From: Rhabdornis inornatus
Lineage: Eukaryota > Chordata > Aves > Passeriformes > Rhabdornithidae
DNA length: 64,000 nucleotides
Reading direction: 5' to 3'
Assembly (NCBI GenBank): GCA_013397075.1
Contig: VWZS01001918.1
Location: forward strand, 1,263,714-1,327,713
Part shown: piece by piece, positions 26,341 to 38,480 of the stretch
Layout of the letters: every line of letters starts with the position of its first letter
Position numbering within the stretch: position 1 is the stretch's first letter
Notes under the pieces: generated by a model
Database searches by the model: none
Told to the model about the DNA's origin: nothing
What the model saw: only the letters and a program-made list of their open reading frames with translations
Translations under genes and position numbers: made by a program

Positions 26341-29300
26341 CAAGAAACCCATTGCATACTAGTGAATTATTTTACATATACTGTCATTAAAGAAAAATAT
26401 TTTCATTATAGAATTTTCGTAAAGTTGGTAAGGTAAAGTTTTATGCAAAATCATTTAAAATTAAAATTTATTGCAAAATTTTCTCAAAAAATTAAAGATG
26501 TGGAAAATCTTTAGAAGAATGTATCTAGAAATTAACTTCCCCTGAAATACGTCACTGTATGGTATTATTTAAAAGAAATAAGTACGATGTGCAATTTAAT
26601 TTTCACCCATCATCTGACATCTCTGACACTAGAGGACTTGAGGCCTACATAGTGGAAAATTTATAATGCTGTTGCAAAAAAAATATTTTGAAATCTAAAA
26701 AATTCTGCTCATCTATAATGCTTAACTCTATACTACCTGATTTAGGAATTAGAAGAATGGGGAAGTGGCAGGAAGATCCTAGGTGCACTCTATGCCTTTT
26801 CCTAGAAAGCCCAATGACATTGTGAGTGCCCTAGGGTAAATGGGATTTTTGTTGCTGAACTGCTCTTGGGTCAGGATATTACTGGAGATGAGGCTCAAAG
26901 TGTCTGCCAGAATTAGGAAAATTAGGAATACTGTGTAATATGTTAGCCACTATGTTTTAATTCATACATTGAAAGCATTACTCCACATCTGCTGGTGTTT
27001 GCTGGTCCAGTTGGAACTCACTGACAGGAGCCTCTGCTCAGCCACCACAGTATTAATAAGAGATATTGACACACCTATCTGAGGAGAAAAATCACATCAT
27101 AAACATAACACTTTTCTGTAGTTAGGCCTTAAATAAATGCACACACTGGAAAATATGTTGGAAATGTGTGTTAGGAAAAGAGAAAGAAAGGTTTCCTGCT
27201 CATCAAAGAAGACAGAGAGGATATCAAGACTGGCAGGGATGATACACATGGAAGAAACCTGCACAGTTATCTACCAGCACAAATCTTCTTGCTCTGATGG
27301 CACAGTGAGCTATGTGCAAGCTACAGTTTGGCTGAATGACCCTGAAAGAGAACTAAGACAAGGATAAGAGCCGTAAGGCTGGTACCTCACTGGTTCTTTA
27401 AAGGTTGCATGCCCATGACAGTGAATCAGGATAAAGGTAACAACTTACTGTGCAAGATTCACATTGGGACTAAGATGAAACAAAGTCAGACACAACAAAC
27501 TTGGGTAAAGGTTTCTTCATTAGTTCTCACAAAATTCCTTCACCTTTCTGTTGCTTTCTATCATACCTACTTGCCAAGGATTCTTATGGAGTTTATTGCA
27601 CAATTTTTTTGTATATTAATAATAAAAATTTTCAGCTACTGTAGAAACTGTGTAGTTTGCTTTCCTAATAATTTTTATTAACATTTCATCTATAATTTGA
27701 AAAAAATAAAGGTATAAGTAATAACACCATCTGTACTGATGGACCCAAAATAGAAATCATGTTGTCTTCAGTAAAGAAGCTAGAAAAAAAGATGGCAGAT
27801 AAAAAGGAAAAGGCTTCTGTTTGGGTGGAATGAAAAAACTATAGCTGTTAGTTACACATCCCTAAACATGTACCTTTTTAACATTCAGTCTCCTACTTTT
27901 GGGCTGGGGTTCCACCATTGCATTAGGCTCATCTAAACAAAACATGAAAATCCCACCTCCATCCAACCCCCAGACAGGTGTCCCTGTTTTCCTTTTTTGC
28001 TGAGGTTGGCCAGGAGGACAAGCAGGTGGGGGCAGCAATCTGGCTTACCATGGGCACGCACACATGCTAGTGCTAATGCTGACGTGAAAGAAGGGACAGA
28101 AAAGCATGATGAGACACAGCAGGTGGCAGACAAGAATTACCAACTTCAACAGCAGACAACATTTTGATTATCTTAAACCAGCTACAAATCCTCAACCTCA
28201 GGTTTCACCCAAATTGAAATTATCTATTTGATGAGGAAAAAGCCATCCTTTTGTTTATATCAAGGATGAAGGTGTTACTATTTCAACTTATAATAGTTTT
28301 TATAAATGAAAAGCATAGTTTTACTGCAAATTTGCTAGAAGTGAGGAGGAAAAGCAAGCAATATTAATTCACGAAGTTTGAAGTAAATAACATGGTATAG
28401 TGAATGTTTACTCTTAAGAGAGCAGGAAAGACCATCTAAGTCTACATAAATATCAAAAACACCTGTGTTCACAAAAGCAGAAATTAGATTTGCCATTTCA
28501 AGCTCCCTTATGTCACTGATCTCTTAGACATACAACTGGCCTTTTGAATTTAAAGGATACTTGAAAACATGTTCTAACCCAATGGCAGAACTCTCAGCAG
28601 GAGAAATAGGCAGTACTGCCACTTCTGGGAGAGAAAGGAGGCCAGTGACACTCTGTGGAACTGAAGCTGCTCTGTGCTGCACTGAGCAGGATGTTCTGCA
28701 GAAGGCACTGTGACTTGGCAGCAGCACAAGGGCCAGAAGAAACTGCAGGATTAAGCCATCACACTTAGTTTCCCTTCCCTCTCCCAAGGACACTGCCTGT
28801 CCAGTATCTTTTTGCACAGGTTTTCCTAGTGGGAGACAAATTCTTATTAAGACTGGAGAAGGAAGGATATGCTCCTCCCGTGGGGTCTGGAGCTTCTCTG
28901 GCTTCACTCTGTGTCATGGGACTGGAGGAGGAAGAGTTCAGAGGGAGCAGATGACTGTGTTGAGCACTGAGGGGAAACCTAACATCCTTACCTGTTGTCA
29001 AATAAATCCTGGAACTCCTAGTTGCTGATAAAAAGGGGCAAATGATGATAGCCCCAAGAGCCTGCCAAGTAGTGCAAAGCAGTCTGATTATGCCAATTCT
29101 GTTATCAGAAAGTCTCCAACTAGCTGTCTCAATCTCTACTGCTGGTTGTGTGCACAATTGAGTTTCAAATGTCTTGGCCATTCAGACAGCTTCATACAGG
29201 CTTCAAAAGACCACCATCCTCACATCATCTTGCCATTTTTATGTGAAGGTGAGTTTATCCTAATAAGAGGGATGAAGGAGATGTAACAGGGAGGATGTGG

Positions 29301-31129
29301 CAGCTGATACCATGGCAGGGTTTGTGAAACAGAGACATCTACTGGCTAAGCTTTGGGGGGAAATATTTTGTTTTGTGACTTCACAGTGCAGTGCTCTCCA
29401 CCTTTTCTTTGATCAGAAACATTAATCTGTTATGATAGGCCTGTCACTAATCCATGGCCTCAGAAAATATGCACACGTGTTAAAATGACTTTTTCCATAA
29501 ATTATTTAATGATTTACAAAGCAACTCTCAATACATGCCACCAGGTGATTTTTAAACTTCTTTATGCTTACAGTATTTTTAAAAAGCCTTAGTGAAAATT
29601 AATCATTTATCACAACATAGAATCACTAAAGCTTGTGGGAGTGCTACAAGGTTTTAGAGAAGTCTATAAAGAGGGAAAGGCAGAAATACTTTATCTGGCC
29701 ACCAAATCTCATAATTTTCAGCTCAGCATCATAACCACTCAAGTTACAAAGACTATATCTTGCTTACTCATTAAGACTGAAAGCATGATACAGGTGAGTA
29801 AAGGATCCTTAAAGGAAAAATGGAGTATTTTATTTCATGTTTACATAAAGGCTATATATTCTTACCTGGTGAGAAATAATGCAATGATAGGAGGATCTTC
29901 AGAGGACTAGAGGTTTGAGACATTGTAAGCAAACTAGCAAAGCTTGATTTTTTTATTTGAACCTCATTTAAATCATCCGTTCTTCATATGTCTGCAAAAA
30001 ACAGTCTGGAAATTCTTGTATGTACAATTTTTGAGGTTTTCTCAGTATCTCTTCACTCCAGACAAACTAGAAATAATATAAGACTTGTCTCGCTGACCAG
30101 AGTCTTTTGGGTAAATAACATTTTTACATTGCCTCCATCTGGATTAAGCAAACAAAGGAGAGAAAAATATTTTTAGAAAAAAAATAATTCTTATGATCCA
30201 TCAATAGAGTGAAAAAATCAGCTGGATTTTTTTTTTTAATTAAGGTGTTTAATTCAATAAAAAATTACTATTGGCTTGAAAAAAACTGAAAGGGCCATAT
30301 GCCATCAAACAAATGTCACTTCCACTAAACTTATGATTTTCAGTAAGCCAGTGCTGTGCGTATTTGAGGAACTAATGCTCATCTGTGGTAGTGAGGACCA
30401 TGTAAAATTATTAGAGGTCATAAGACAGGTAAGTAGACAGATAGACAGACAGGTATGCAGGTAGGCAGAATCCTTTCAGCTTTTGGATTACATGTCATTT
30501 CAGAGCCCCTTAATCCATTATGTCCTCTTGTGAAAAAAATAAAAAAAGCTTATGCTAAAATGCAGCACTGCTTCAGTGAATTGCATTTATTCACCAAACT
30601 ATTATGCCTGCTGGAACATTTCCCAGAGGACAGAAACATCATTTAAAGACTTAAGTGGGAAGAAGTTCCCTATGAAACTTTCTTCTCTCTCCAGTAATTC
30701 TATTGCTAAAAGTGAGCACCAGCTGTGGCTCACCTCTCAAAATGTATGTAGTATCATGACTGATGTCACTCTTTGGGGTTAAGCTAGGGTGGTAGGAGCC
30801 AGTTTGGGTCTAATTGTTGAAATGTATGCTTAGTTCAAGTTAAACAATAGACCCATAGGGAAAAAAAAATCAGCACAGAGGTGCTGAGCTGTGAAAAGAG
30901 TGTTGTTTTGGGCCCAGTCGGCTGAATAGACTTGTTAAAGCCCATGGCTGATGTATGCTAAGCAGAGCCAGGCAGTATGTGGAGAGAAAGGGAGGGCAGG
31001 CCAGTTGAGCGGGCACATCACTCTCTGAGCCAGGGCACACACACTTTGATGGCTCCTTTGGAGGTATGAGTGAAAGCCAAACCTCTGTTCCCTCCTTTTT
31101 TTCATTTCTGCCATGCAAAGATAATCAGG
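26341..31129. other. Non-coding AT-rich DNA
   Basis: No gene is supported. The 28.52-29.18 kb part is GC-richer and carries overlapping minus-strand open frames of 127 and 138 codons in different registers. Neither has a recognisable domain. They overlap each other, which argues against both being real. Confidence 0.55.
30424..30469 (+). repeat. Degenerate (AGAC/AGGT)n tetranucleotide repeat
   Basis: Tandem tetramers of the AGAC, AGAT, AGGT and AGGC type form an imperfect microsatellite of about 45 bases. The interruptions indicate an old tract. Confidence 0.8.
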
Positions 31130-31310
31130 TTTATGTAAAGTATGTGTGCTCTTTTGACAGTCCACGATATCTCATTAATTCAATCACACCAAACACCATT
31201 GTTCCCAAAGTGTTTGAAATGCGGATAGGCATGGAGGCTTTCTTAATCCTGTCAATCAATGTTAACATTTTTCTTGCAGTTGCCATGGCCAGGGCCAGAG
31301 TTCATGAAAA
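31130..31310. promoter_or_regulatory. Candidate conserved non-coding element, upstream part
   Basis: A compact high-complexity segment contains ATCTCATTAATTCAATC, TGTCAATCAATGTTAAC and TTGCCATGGCCAGGGCC, plus two CpGs. It has no reliable coding frame. Motifs resemble homeodomain (ATTAAT), PBX/HOX-like (TCAATCAAT) and HNF1-like (GTTAAC) sites. It lies about 250 bases before a stronger candidate and may belong to the same regulatory block. This is an inference without alignment. Confidence 0.3.
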
Positions 31311-31499
31311 CACAGAATAAGAGCCAACAAAACAAGAATAAAGACTTATTTGAGATACTCTTTTTAAAGGACATCTACCATGCACAAAACATGGGAAGTA
31401 AATGTAGACAAGTTTGGACACTATGGCTCACTGAGAGGAAAAAGGGGGAAAAAGAATTTGAAAATCAAATAGGCCTATAAAAACTTGACCCAAGAGTCT

Positions 31500-32060
31500 C
31501 TGGGAAAAACCCGATGAATTGCTCCCTAGTAGAACAATGTTCTTTCTTTCGTGCGTTCTTCAGGAGTACAATGCTCAATATATTATAACACATGCCACTG
31601 ATGTCTTTACACTGTTGTAAGCCAGCTCAGACCATCGGAATGCTGATCACCGACAACAAGAGATTGTGCAGCGGTAATTCTCTCTTTCTCCCGCTCAGCT
31701 ACAAACAAGCACTGGGAAAATTATTCATGCATATAGACCAACAAAGCAGAGATGGGAGATTTGCGATGTCACGCAGCGAGATCATGTGACAAACGTTAAA
31801 ATAAAACCCCCAAGCCTTCACCCTTTGAGACTTTGTAAAATAACCAATTTATCCCTCTGAATGTAGCAGCCAACATGTCTTATCGTGCTGGTGGAAATCA
31901 CAGCCATTTTAGTATTGCTGTGCTGATTAATGAGACCGCGGAGCACACGTTAAACAAAGAGACACAACAATTACATAATTACCCAATTGCTAAAGCCATG
32001 AGACAAAAGTCCTCATTGAGATTTTTTTATAGCTCTGCTTATTCCTAACAGGCCTCAAGC
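31500..32060. promoter_or_regulatory. Candidate conserved non-coding element or enhancer
   Basis: This is the strongest regulatory-looking island of the window. Between about 31540 and 31960 more than ten CpGs survive, for example in TTTCGTGCGTTC, CACGCAGCGAG and GAGACCGCGGAG, while neighbouring DNA is CpG-poor. Binding-site-like motifs are dense: ATTCATGCATAT (POU-like, near 31723), GATTAATGAG (homeodomain, near 31924), AAACAAAGAG and ACAACAATTACATAATTA (SOX and homeodomain, near 31953-31981). No frame is open across it. Retained CpGs with clustered developmental motifs are typical of deeply conserved enhancers. The target gene is not in the window. Confidence 0.45.
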
Positions 32061-34519
32061 AAGCTTATATATACTTCTTAATTAACCCAGAGAAAAGGTG
32101 TGCCATGAAGCCATACACAGATTTTTACTTAAGCACATGCAGAATTTTTGTACATCCATGGAGGTGCCTTGTTTGCACTTCAAATCAAATTTCATTTTCT
32201 ATTTTAAAAAAACCTAACAAAACAAAACAAACAACAAACCAAGCAATAAACTCAATGACAAGAACTAGTGTGTGGTTGGCGGTGTACCTAGAACAGCTGT
32301 CATCTTAGCTGTGCAAAGGAGAAAAGCACCAGCTCCTTGGAAGTTGTCCCAGATACCACTTCAAGGTTTGTTCTTCAAGATCTCTGCAGGAGGGAAAGTC
32401 CTTTCGTCACTGGCAATTATGGAGTGCTCTGTTAATATTGTGGCAGATGTCCACTGATCTAGAAACATACATCCCCACAGATCAATAAAGCCTGACATGA
32501 TACAGAGCACATTGGTGGGATGGCACAGCAGAACAGCCTCTCTACTGAGAACAGCCCTCCCATGCGCTAGAGTGAGTCTGACTCTTGTAAGCAGATAAGG
32601 AGAAAAATGAAAGTTTTACCTTCGTGCTAGAGAAATGGAACTGGGATTCTGTGTCTACATCTAATGGTTATGCTTTCTAAACAATGGTGGAAATGTTTGA
32701 GCTGTTCTGATGTTCTATCTTGTAAGAAGACAACACCTGCTCCTCCCAGAGATTCCAGGTTTGTCACTCTGCGTATTCAGCTGCCAGGTATTTATAATAA
32801 ATTTTCCACCTTAAGAAGTCAAGGTAAAGCATCTCACTCCAGAGGTGATTCCCATTAGATTTCCCAAAATTGCCATGAGCACCCAGAACCTAGAGGAGTT
32901 AAATTTAATGGTCTTTGTTCTTCATTCCCATAGTCTATTCTTTCTTCTCTCCCTGCTCACACGCTGGGTTGATATTCTCCAGGTGAAGCCATTGCAACCA
33001 CAGTGCTCTCTGAACTGGACTGTCAGCACCATGGAGTTGCAGATGCTAAAGATTCTCTCTAAAAAGAGGAAGAACTGGTAATAGAACAGGCAACAGAAAC
33101 TGAGGCAAAAAGGAATTCTCTGTTTCTCTTTCTGTCCTTGTGCTGGTCAGGAGGAAACTGAGGTCTCTACTGCATATTTTCAAGGATGTTTCAAGTAAGC
33201 CAAAGGCCACATCACAGAGGCAGAGCATATGGCTTAGAAACCTCCCCAGTGAAATGCCAGGAGTTTTCATACAATTTTAGATCTATATGGATTAGCAGAT
33301 TTCTTAACAATGCAGAATAAAGTTGTTTGGGGTGGAAGGTTGTTTGGGGTTTTTTTATTTATTAGTTTTATCCTGTAACATCTGCAAGATCAAATCATTT
33401 AGTATATGTGAGGTCTTCTACTGTGATGGCTGAAGCATGAGAGTGTTTTCCTTTGGCAGGAGAAAAAGAATAAAACTTAGTGAAACTTATGGCTATGTGT
33501 CTACTCAGGAAGTTTAGCTACAGTTGCCCTAACGAAAACAAGTTTTCAGTTGCAGAGTATTACATATTACAATAGCTTTTGTCTCCTAGTCACAACTCTA
33601 CAGTGCTTTACTTACATTGTCAGAATATTCTAGTACTTAATACATACCAATTCCTGAAATCAACATCTAAGAAATTAAATGTACAAAAGATGTTATAGCC
33701 AAAAATGGATAAGTAAATGTGTTCTGGAGAATGGATGATTATATATTGATTGAATTTTTATGATTACTTTATATTCAATTCCAGTAGATAGATCTTATTC
33801 CTGAAAATATCTTCAGCTGAAGATACACTGTGAGTCTGTCATGTTGTTTTCAACATTGCCAGTCTCCTTTTTTTCCCCCTGCCCTGCATCAGCATTCCTT
33901 CACTCCATGTGTTCTGTTTGATCCCTACTGCTTTCCTCAGTGTCTTGTGCATAAAAGAGAGTGGGAAGCTTTGGTCATTCCACTGTTCTTTCCCCACTGC
34001 TCCTAGCTGCAATACAACTCTATTTTGGAATATTCATTCAAGAGGAAAGAAATAAACATTGACTGCTTTTTAATCTCTCTTTGATGCTCCTATCTGACTA
34101 CTTAAATATTCACCTGGAATTATAACTGAGGAATCCATCTTGGTCACACCCCAGGAATGAATCTTACCTCTTTAGAACTTTGAACCACGAGTCTATGTTA
34201 GTTTGCCAATGTGGTTGCAGCGATAAAGCTGCACAACTAATTTACTACAAAGGCAAGAAATTAAATATTTAGAATGTCAAATGAATGACATAATTACAGA
34301 TGTCCACAGATTCCAAAGATGCCACAATAATCTTTAAACGGTGTTCACAGTATTTATAGACATTAATAGACAGTAGGTCCATTCACTATTTCCTTATTAG
34401 TTGTCTGATTTCCAATGGAATCCGAAAGAGTTATTCAGTATTCTCCACGTCATCTAATGAGTGCTGAGTTTGGAGACATAAGCACTCCCCTCCATCTCTT
34501 TTCTATTGCCCTGTTGATA
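32061..34519. other. Non-coding DNA
   Basis: No gene is supported. An A/C-rich tract with AACAAAACAAAC units spans about 32204-32242. A short direct repeat of GTTGTTTGGGGT, spaced 17 bases, lies near 33322-33350. Open frames are short and overlapping. Confidence 0.6.
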
Positions 34520-35000
34520 ACAGGCAGTTGTGCTGTGGACTCAGTGCTGCCAGGGCATGATGGCTCCTGCCCAACCTACTGTCCATCAGGCTCCCCAGGC
34601 ACCTGTCCATAGAGCTGTTCCCCTGCATTCAGGCACAAGCCTGTAGTGTTGTAAGGGGCATTTTGTTCCCAGTACACAGCCTAATATTTGTCCCTCCTGC
34701 ATTTCACAAGGCTCTTTTTGTCCCCCTCCTCCAGCTTGCCGGGGTATCTCTGAATGGGACTCCTGTCCTTGAGTACAGTGAGTGGTCCTCACAACTTGTT
34801 GTCACCTGAACACTTGGTAAGATTGGCATCCATCATCTCCTCCACATCATTACTGAAAGAGTTCAGTCCCTCATAGACAGCCTGGCAGTTCTCCACTGGT
34901 CCCCAGCCCGAAGGCAAAGCTTGACCCCTTAACTGCCATCTTCTGAGCCTGGACATCCTACACTTATTTGCATCCATCCGGTTTTCTATCCATCTGGTTA
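34520..35000 (-). mobile_element. CR1 LINE fragment, reverse-transcriptase region, degraded
   Basis: Read on the minus strand, broken frames match the CR1 ORF2 reverse transcriptase. The first, 34977 to 34789, contains NDVEEMMDANL followed by LTKCSGDNKL at 34792-34821. This corresponds to the family's palm segment that normally reads KFADDTKL, and here the first aspartate of the catalytic pair is replaced by glycine. Downstream, frames alternate: GTKCPLQHYRL in one register and SSMDRCLGSLMDSRLGRS in another both match consecutive parts of the same family protein. The copy therefore carries several frameshifts and cannot be active. Both ends of the element are missing. Boundaries are approximate. 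Confidence 0.8.
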
Positions 35001-36107
35001 AGCCTGGGTGATAATTTGAAGACCTTTATAGCATAAAAGCATTACAGACAGACCTCAAAATTGTGAAAACACTAAACCGTTTACTGACATGATTTTCTCA
35101 CCATTTTTCTTCAAAGAGTGAGAATACACACAAAAGAATTTGTTTCTGAACTTCTATGAAAATATAACTTTCTCTGGAGAGGTGTCCTTGCGGCTGACTT
35201 CAAGTTCCTATAAGCTCAGAAAAAAAAGAAAGGGGGAAAAAAAAAGGTAAAGAGATAAAACTTTAGAGAGGCTTAATTACACCTTGCTATAACATATTTA
35301 TAGTTGCCAGATGAGCACTCTCAGAACTAATTTTAACACCTCATTAGAATATATATTTCAACCCAAATTAACTAAAGGCATTAATCTTCTACACATATAC
35401 ATAAATCCAGACTGCAACTCTTTTAACTTTTTTCCTTTATTATAATTTAACACTGCTTTTAATATAAAATGCCAAACGAATATTGGTTACACTTTTCCAT
35501 TTGCAAAACAAAAAATATTCCATAATTCAAGAGCATTCTAAATATTTTACCTGTAATTTTTAATTAAAAGACCCAAGTATACCTCAGAACATAACCCTGC
35601 CTTCAAAGCGGAGAGTGAAATGCACAAGATCACATCTGTAAGAGTGAACATACTTGAGAAAGGATGAGAACTTTAAAAAAAAAAAAGGATGAGCTTTATA
35701 GATGTTGTTCTGAAAGCCTAATTAGAGCAAGAAACAGACACATCAAATACTTTAGGTAATCCCTTCTCTCCCCCTCCCTCCAATTCAAAGCAGCTTCTTT
35801 CTCCACTCCAACATGAGCCTGAAGGACAAGCACACAGCAGTTCCTTCTCCTTCATCACTCTCACAACAAACCTTGACTCTTAACTACCAAGTCGAGATGA
35901 AGTTTTCTTCATGAAAATGAATGAAAACCATGAATGAAAGCACCCTGTTCCTTCAGTTGATCACACATCTCCACTTGAGTCGTCCTTATTTCTGCTCTTC
36001 TGAGAGGGAGAATATTAGATGACCATTTAACCTCAGATCATAGCCATAAGTGCAAAGCAGCTACAGCAGTTTAAGGCATTACCATCCCACATCAGTGACT
36101 CTGGTCA

Positions 36108-36128
36108 GGGTTAGGGTCAGGGTCAGGG
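36108..36128 (+). repeat. Telomere-like G-quadruplex motif
   Basis: Four GGG runs are separated by exactly three bases each (TTA, TCA, TCA). This satisfies the canonical four-run G-quadruplex pattern. One unit is the vertebrate telomere hexamer TTAGGG and the others are its single-base variant TCAGGG. The run is too short to be an interstitial telomere of fusion origin. Confidence 0.85.
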
Positions 36129-36589
36129 CAAAGTAGGAGAGATCAGCTCAGTAAAAACCCTGGCACTGAAGTGAAAGTCTCTGAGTACTTGCTCTGTGAG
36201 TTGTGACTCTCAGCTGGGGGGCAACAGTGAGCAGGAAGATGAGGTGATTTCTTCAGCTGTGACAGCAGCTTTATGAACACACCTGCTTTAAGGATATTGT
36301 GGACAGGTTCTAGCAAGTACTGCTGGAGCAATTTACGATGCTACAGGAGTAACTACAGGGCAAAAAAAGACATAAATAGACACCAAGGTCAACAGTGGTT
36401 TAGTAGATTAGCCCAAATTATGAGTTTTAATCAGCTGAGGACTATAGAGTGCTTACCAGCATGTAAGGAGGAAAGAGAGAGCTGGGCATGGCCACCCCAA
36501 TATGCTACTGCTAAAGGCCCCACAACACTTCTACCAAGGTTTTAAGTCTCACACTGCTGTTGTCAGAAATAGTTGGCAAAAAAATCCTG

Positions 36590-36635
36590 ATTTTTTTTTT
36601 TTTAGGGTTTTTTTGGTTTGTTTTTTTTTGTTCTT
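36590..36635 (+). repeat. T-rich low-complexity tract
   Basis: Poly-T of about 13 bases is followed by GGG and further T runs broken by GG or G. It resembles the 13.57 and 51.92 kb tracts. Confidence 0.85.
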
Positions 36636-38119
36636 TAATCACATTCATATAAACACAAAAGGCTTTTTGAGTTTCTCTGTCTGTGTTTTAGGGTCCTTTT
36701 TGTGTGATGTTTTTTTCTCCCTGGTGGTATTCTCTTTTCTCTGTCAGGTATATTTTGAAAAATAAAACGTTCACCTGAAAAACCAGAACCAAACACCATT
36801 AAGCAGAACTAGGTAGTTCATCCTGGGAATGCTCATTGGAAAGAAATGTATATTTATCTTTAAATTTCTTGTATTGGATTTTTTATACTCAGAGATACTT
36901 GAAACCACAAATGTTTTTATTGCACACAGAGGTATCTCTTCTAAAGAGTCTTCAGGGATTGTAGAGCAGTTATACTGAAAGATGGCAACTGAGACATGAC
37001 TGTTTGCAATTGATTTTTATAAGGTTTAGAAAACAAGCGTGGCAAGACACTGTAAATGCAGCAAAATGCATAACAGCTAGTTGAGTATTACCCTCTGTCT
37101 GTGAAATAAAGAAGCTTCCCTAAGACCTGATAACAACTAATATGAAATCACACTCTGACACGTAATAAATCCATCCATTAAGAGGGCAAAGAGAGCTCAG
37201 ATTTCAAAAACTGGGAATACTGCAGAATGCCCTGACAGTCTCATGTTGGACTGGATTTGGTTTGCTTTTATGACACCACATAAAGAAGTAATAGGTTATA
37301 AAGCTTTCAGAGCCCTAGCATAGGTGGCAGAGTCTTTATGCCCTCTCTGCTCAAGTGAATGAGAAACAGATGCCAGAGCACTTTCCTACACACTCTCCTC
37401 CATGTCAAAAACTGTCAAAGGAGTAGAGGAACGAACTGCTTGCCCACTGCTTTGTAAAGCTGATATATTTGATTTTGGCCACAGCCTCTTTAGAGATATA
37501 AGACCACAACTGGACACAGATCTGATTTCCAACAGTAGCTTCTAATCCTTTGATACCAGTGAAATTATAGGCATCAAGTTTATTCTAGCTGAAAATTGTT
37601 TATTAGGAAAGTATGACTTCATATGCAGTTACATTTTCTTTCAGTCTGACAGAGGTTTCAATCTTCATCTAGCAACTCCTTCACTGGAGGGTAGACTGAA
37701 GATTTTACTAAGTTACATGCTTCAGTTATTGCCAGGAAAGATAAAGGCACACTGGACGTGCTGTATCAAATAGCTGTGAGTGGTCCCAAAATTTATGATC
37801 AAAAATATTTTCAAGCTTTAATAAGGAAACAGCTGACCAGAATTTTTTGATGCTTTTGGAAAAGAATGCATGGAGGAAAACAAAGGTTTTATACTGGTAA
37901 GGATGACCTCTCAGCTGTCAAAAAGTGTTTACCTGCTGGATGTTACACTTGTTCAGCACATAGAATGCAATGCTTCCACAGTCCTCACAGTGCTTCTCTC
38001 TGTGTGCAGTAAAAGAGGACATGAACATGTTGTACAAAACGTTAAATAACTAAAAATGCCCCAGAAAATTAATGGGCATCAGAGGGAACAGAGTTCTTGA
38101 TCCACATGAATGTGCACAG

Positions 38120-38480
38120 CAAAAGTGCAGATAAATTTGGATTAGCAAGCAAAACTGAGCCCTGTTGTTAAATAGCACTTGATTCCATTAGACTGTGTCG
38201 GATTGTTAAAAATGCTAACATTATGTGTGACTATTCATTTTCATCACCTGCTCTTGATTAATCCAGTCCTAAACGGCATCTGTGGACCCCGCCATCTCAT
38301 ACTACTTAATTAAATTAGCAACACATTTGTCTCCCCCGTTTTCCTATCAAAGGGTTGTGCTCAGGAGAAATAAAACCTTTGTTCACTGCATCTCCGTATA
38401 ATTTACACTCCTTTTTCCCTTTTTCCTCCAGCTCCTGGCTCAGATGCTAAATTGTAACTGGTAATAGGGAGCTATTAGGT
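38120..38480. promoter_or_regulatory. Candidate conserved non-coding element
   Basis: A high-complexity island contains TTGATTAATCC (38254-38264), CTTAATTAAATTAG (38305-38318) and CCTTTGTTCA (near 38376). These fit homeodomain and SOX/TCF-type sites. CpGs are kept in GTGTCGGATT, AACGGCATC, CCCCGCC and CTCCGTATAA. No open frame or repeat explains it. Enhancer function is inferred from texture only. Confidence 0.35.

Larger units (their letters stand above)
35001..38119. other. Non-coding AT-rich DNA
   Basis: No gene is supported. It contains the G-quadruplex motif and T-rich tract listed separately. The 35.26-35.60 kb part is strongly AT-rich. A short homopurine/poly-A string lies at about 35670-35690. 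Confidence 0.6.

Noticed and set aside
28524..29181. Two overlapping minus-strand open frames of 127 and 138 codons
   Set aside because: They share sequence in different registers, neither has a recognisable motif, and the region is GC-richer, which lengthens chance frames.
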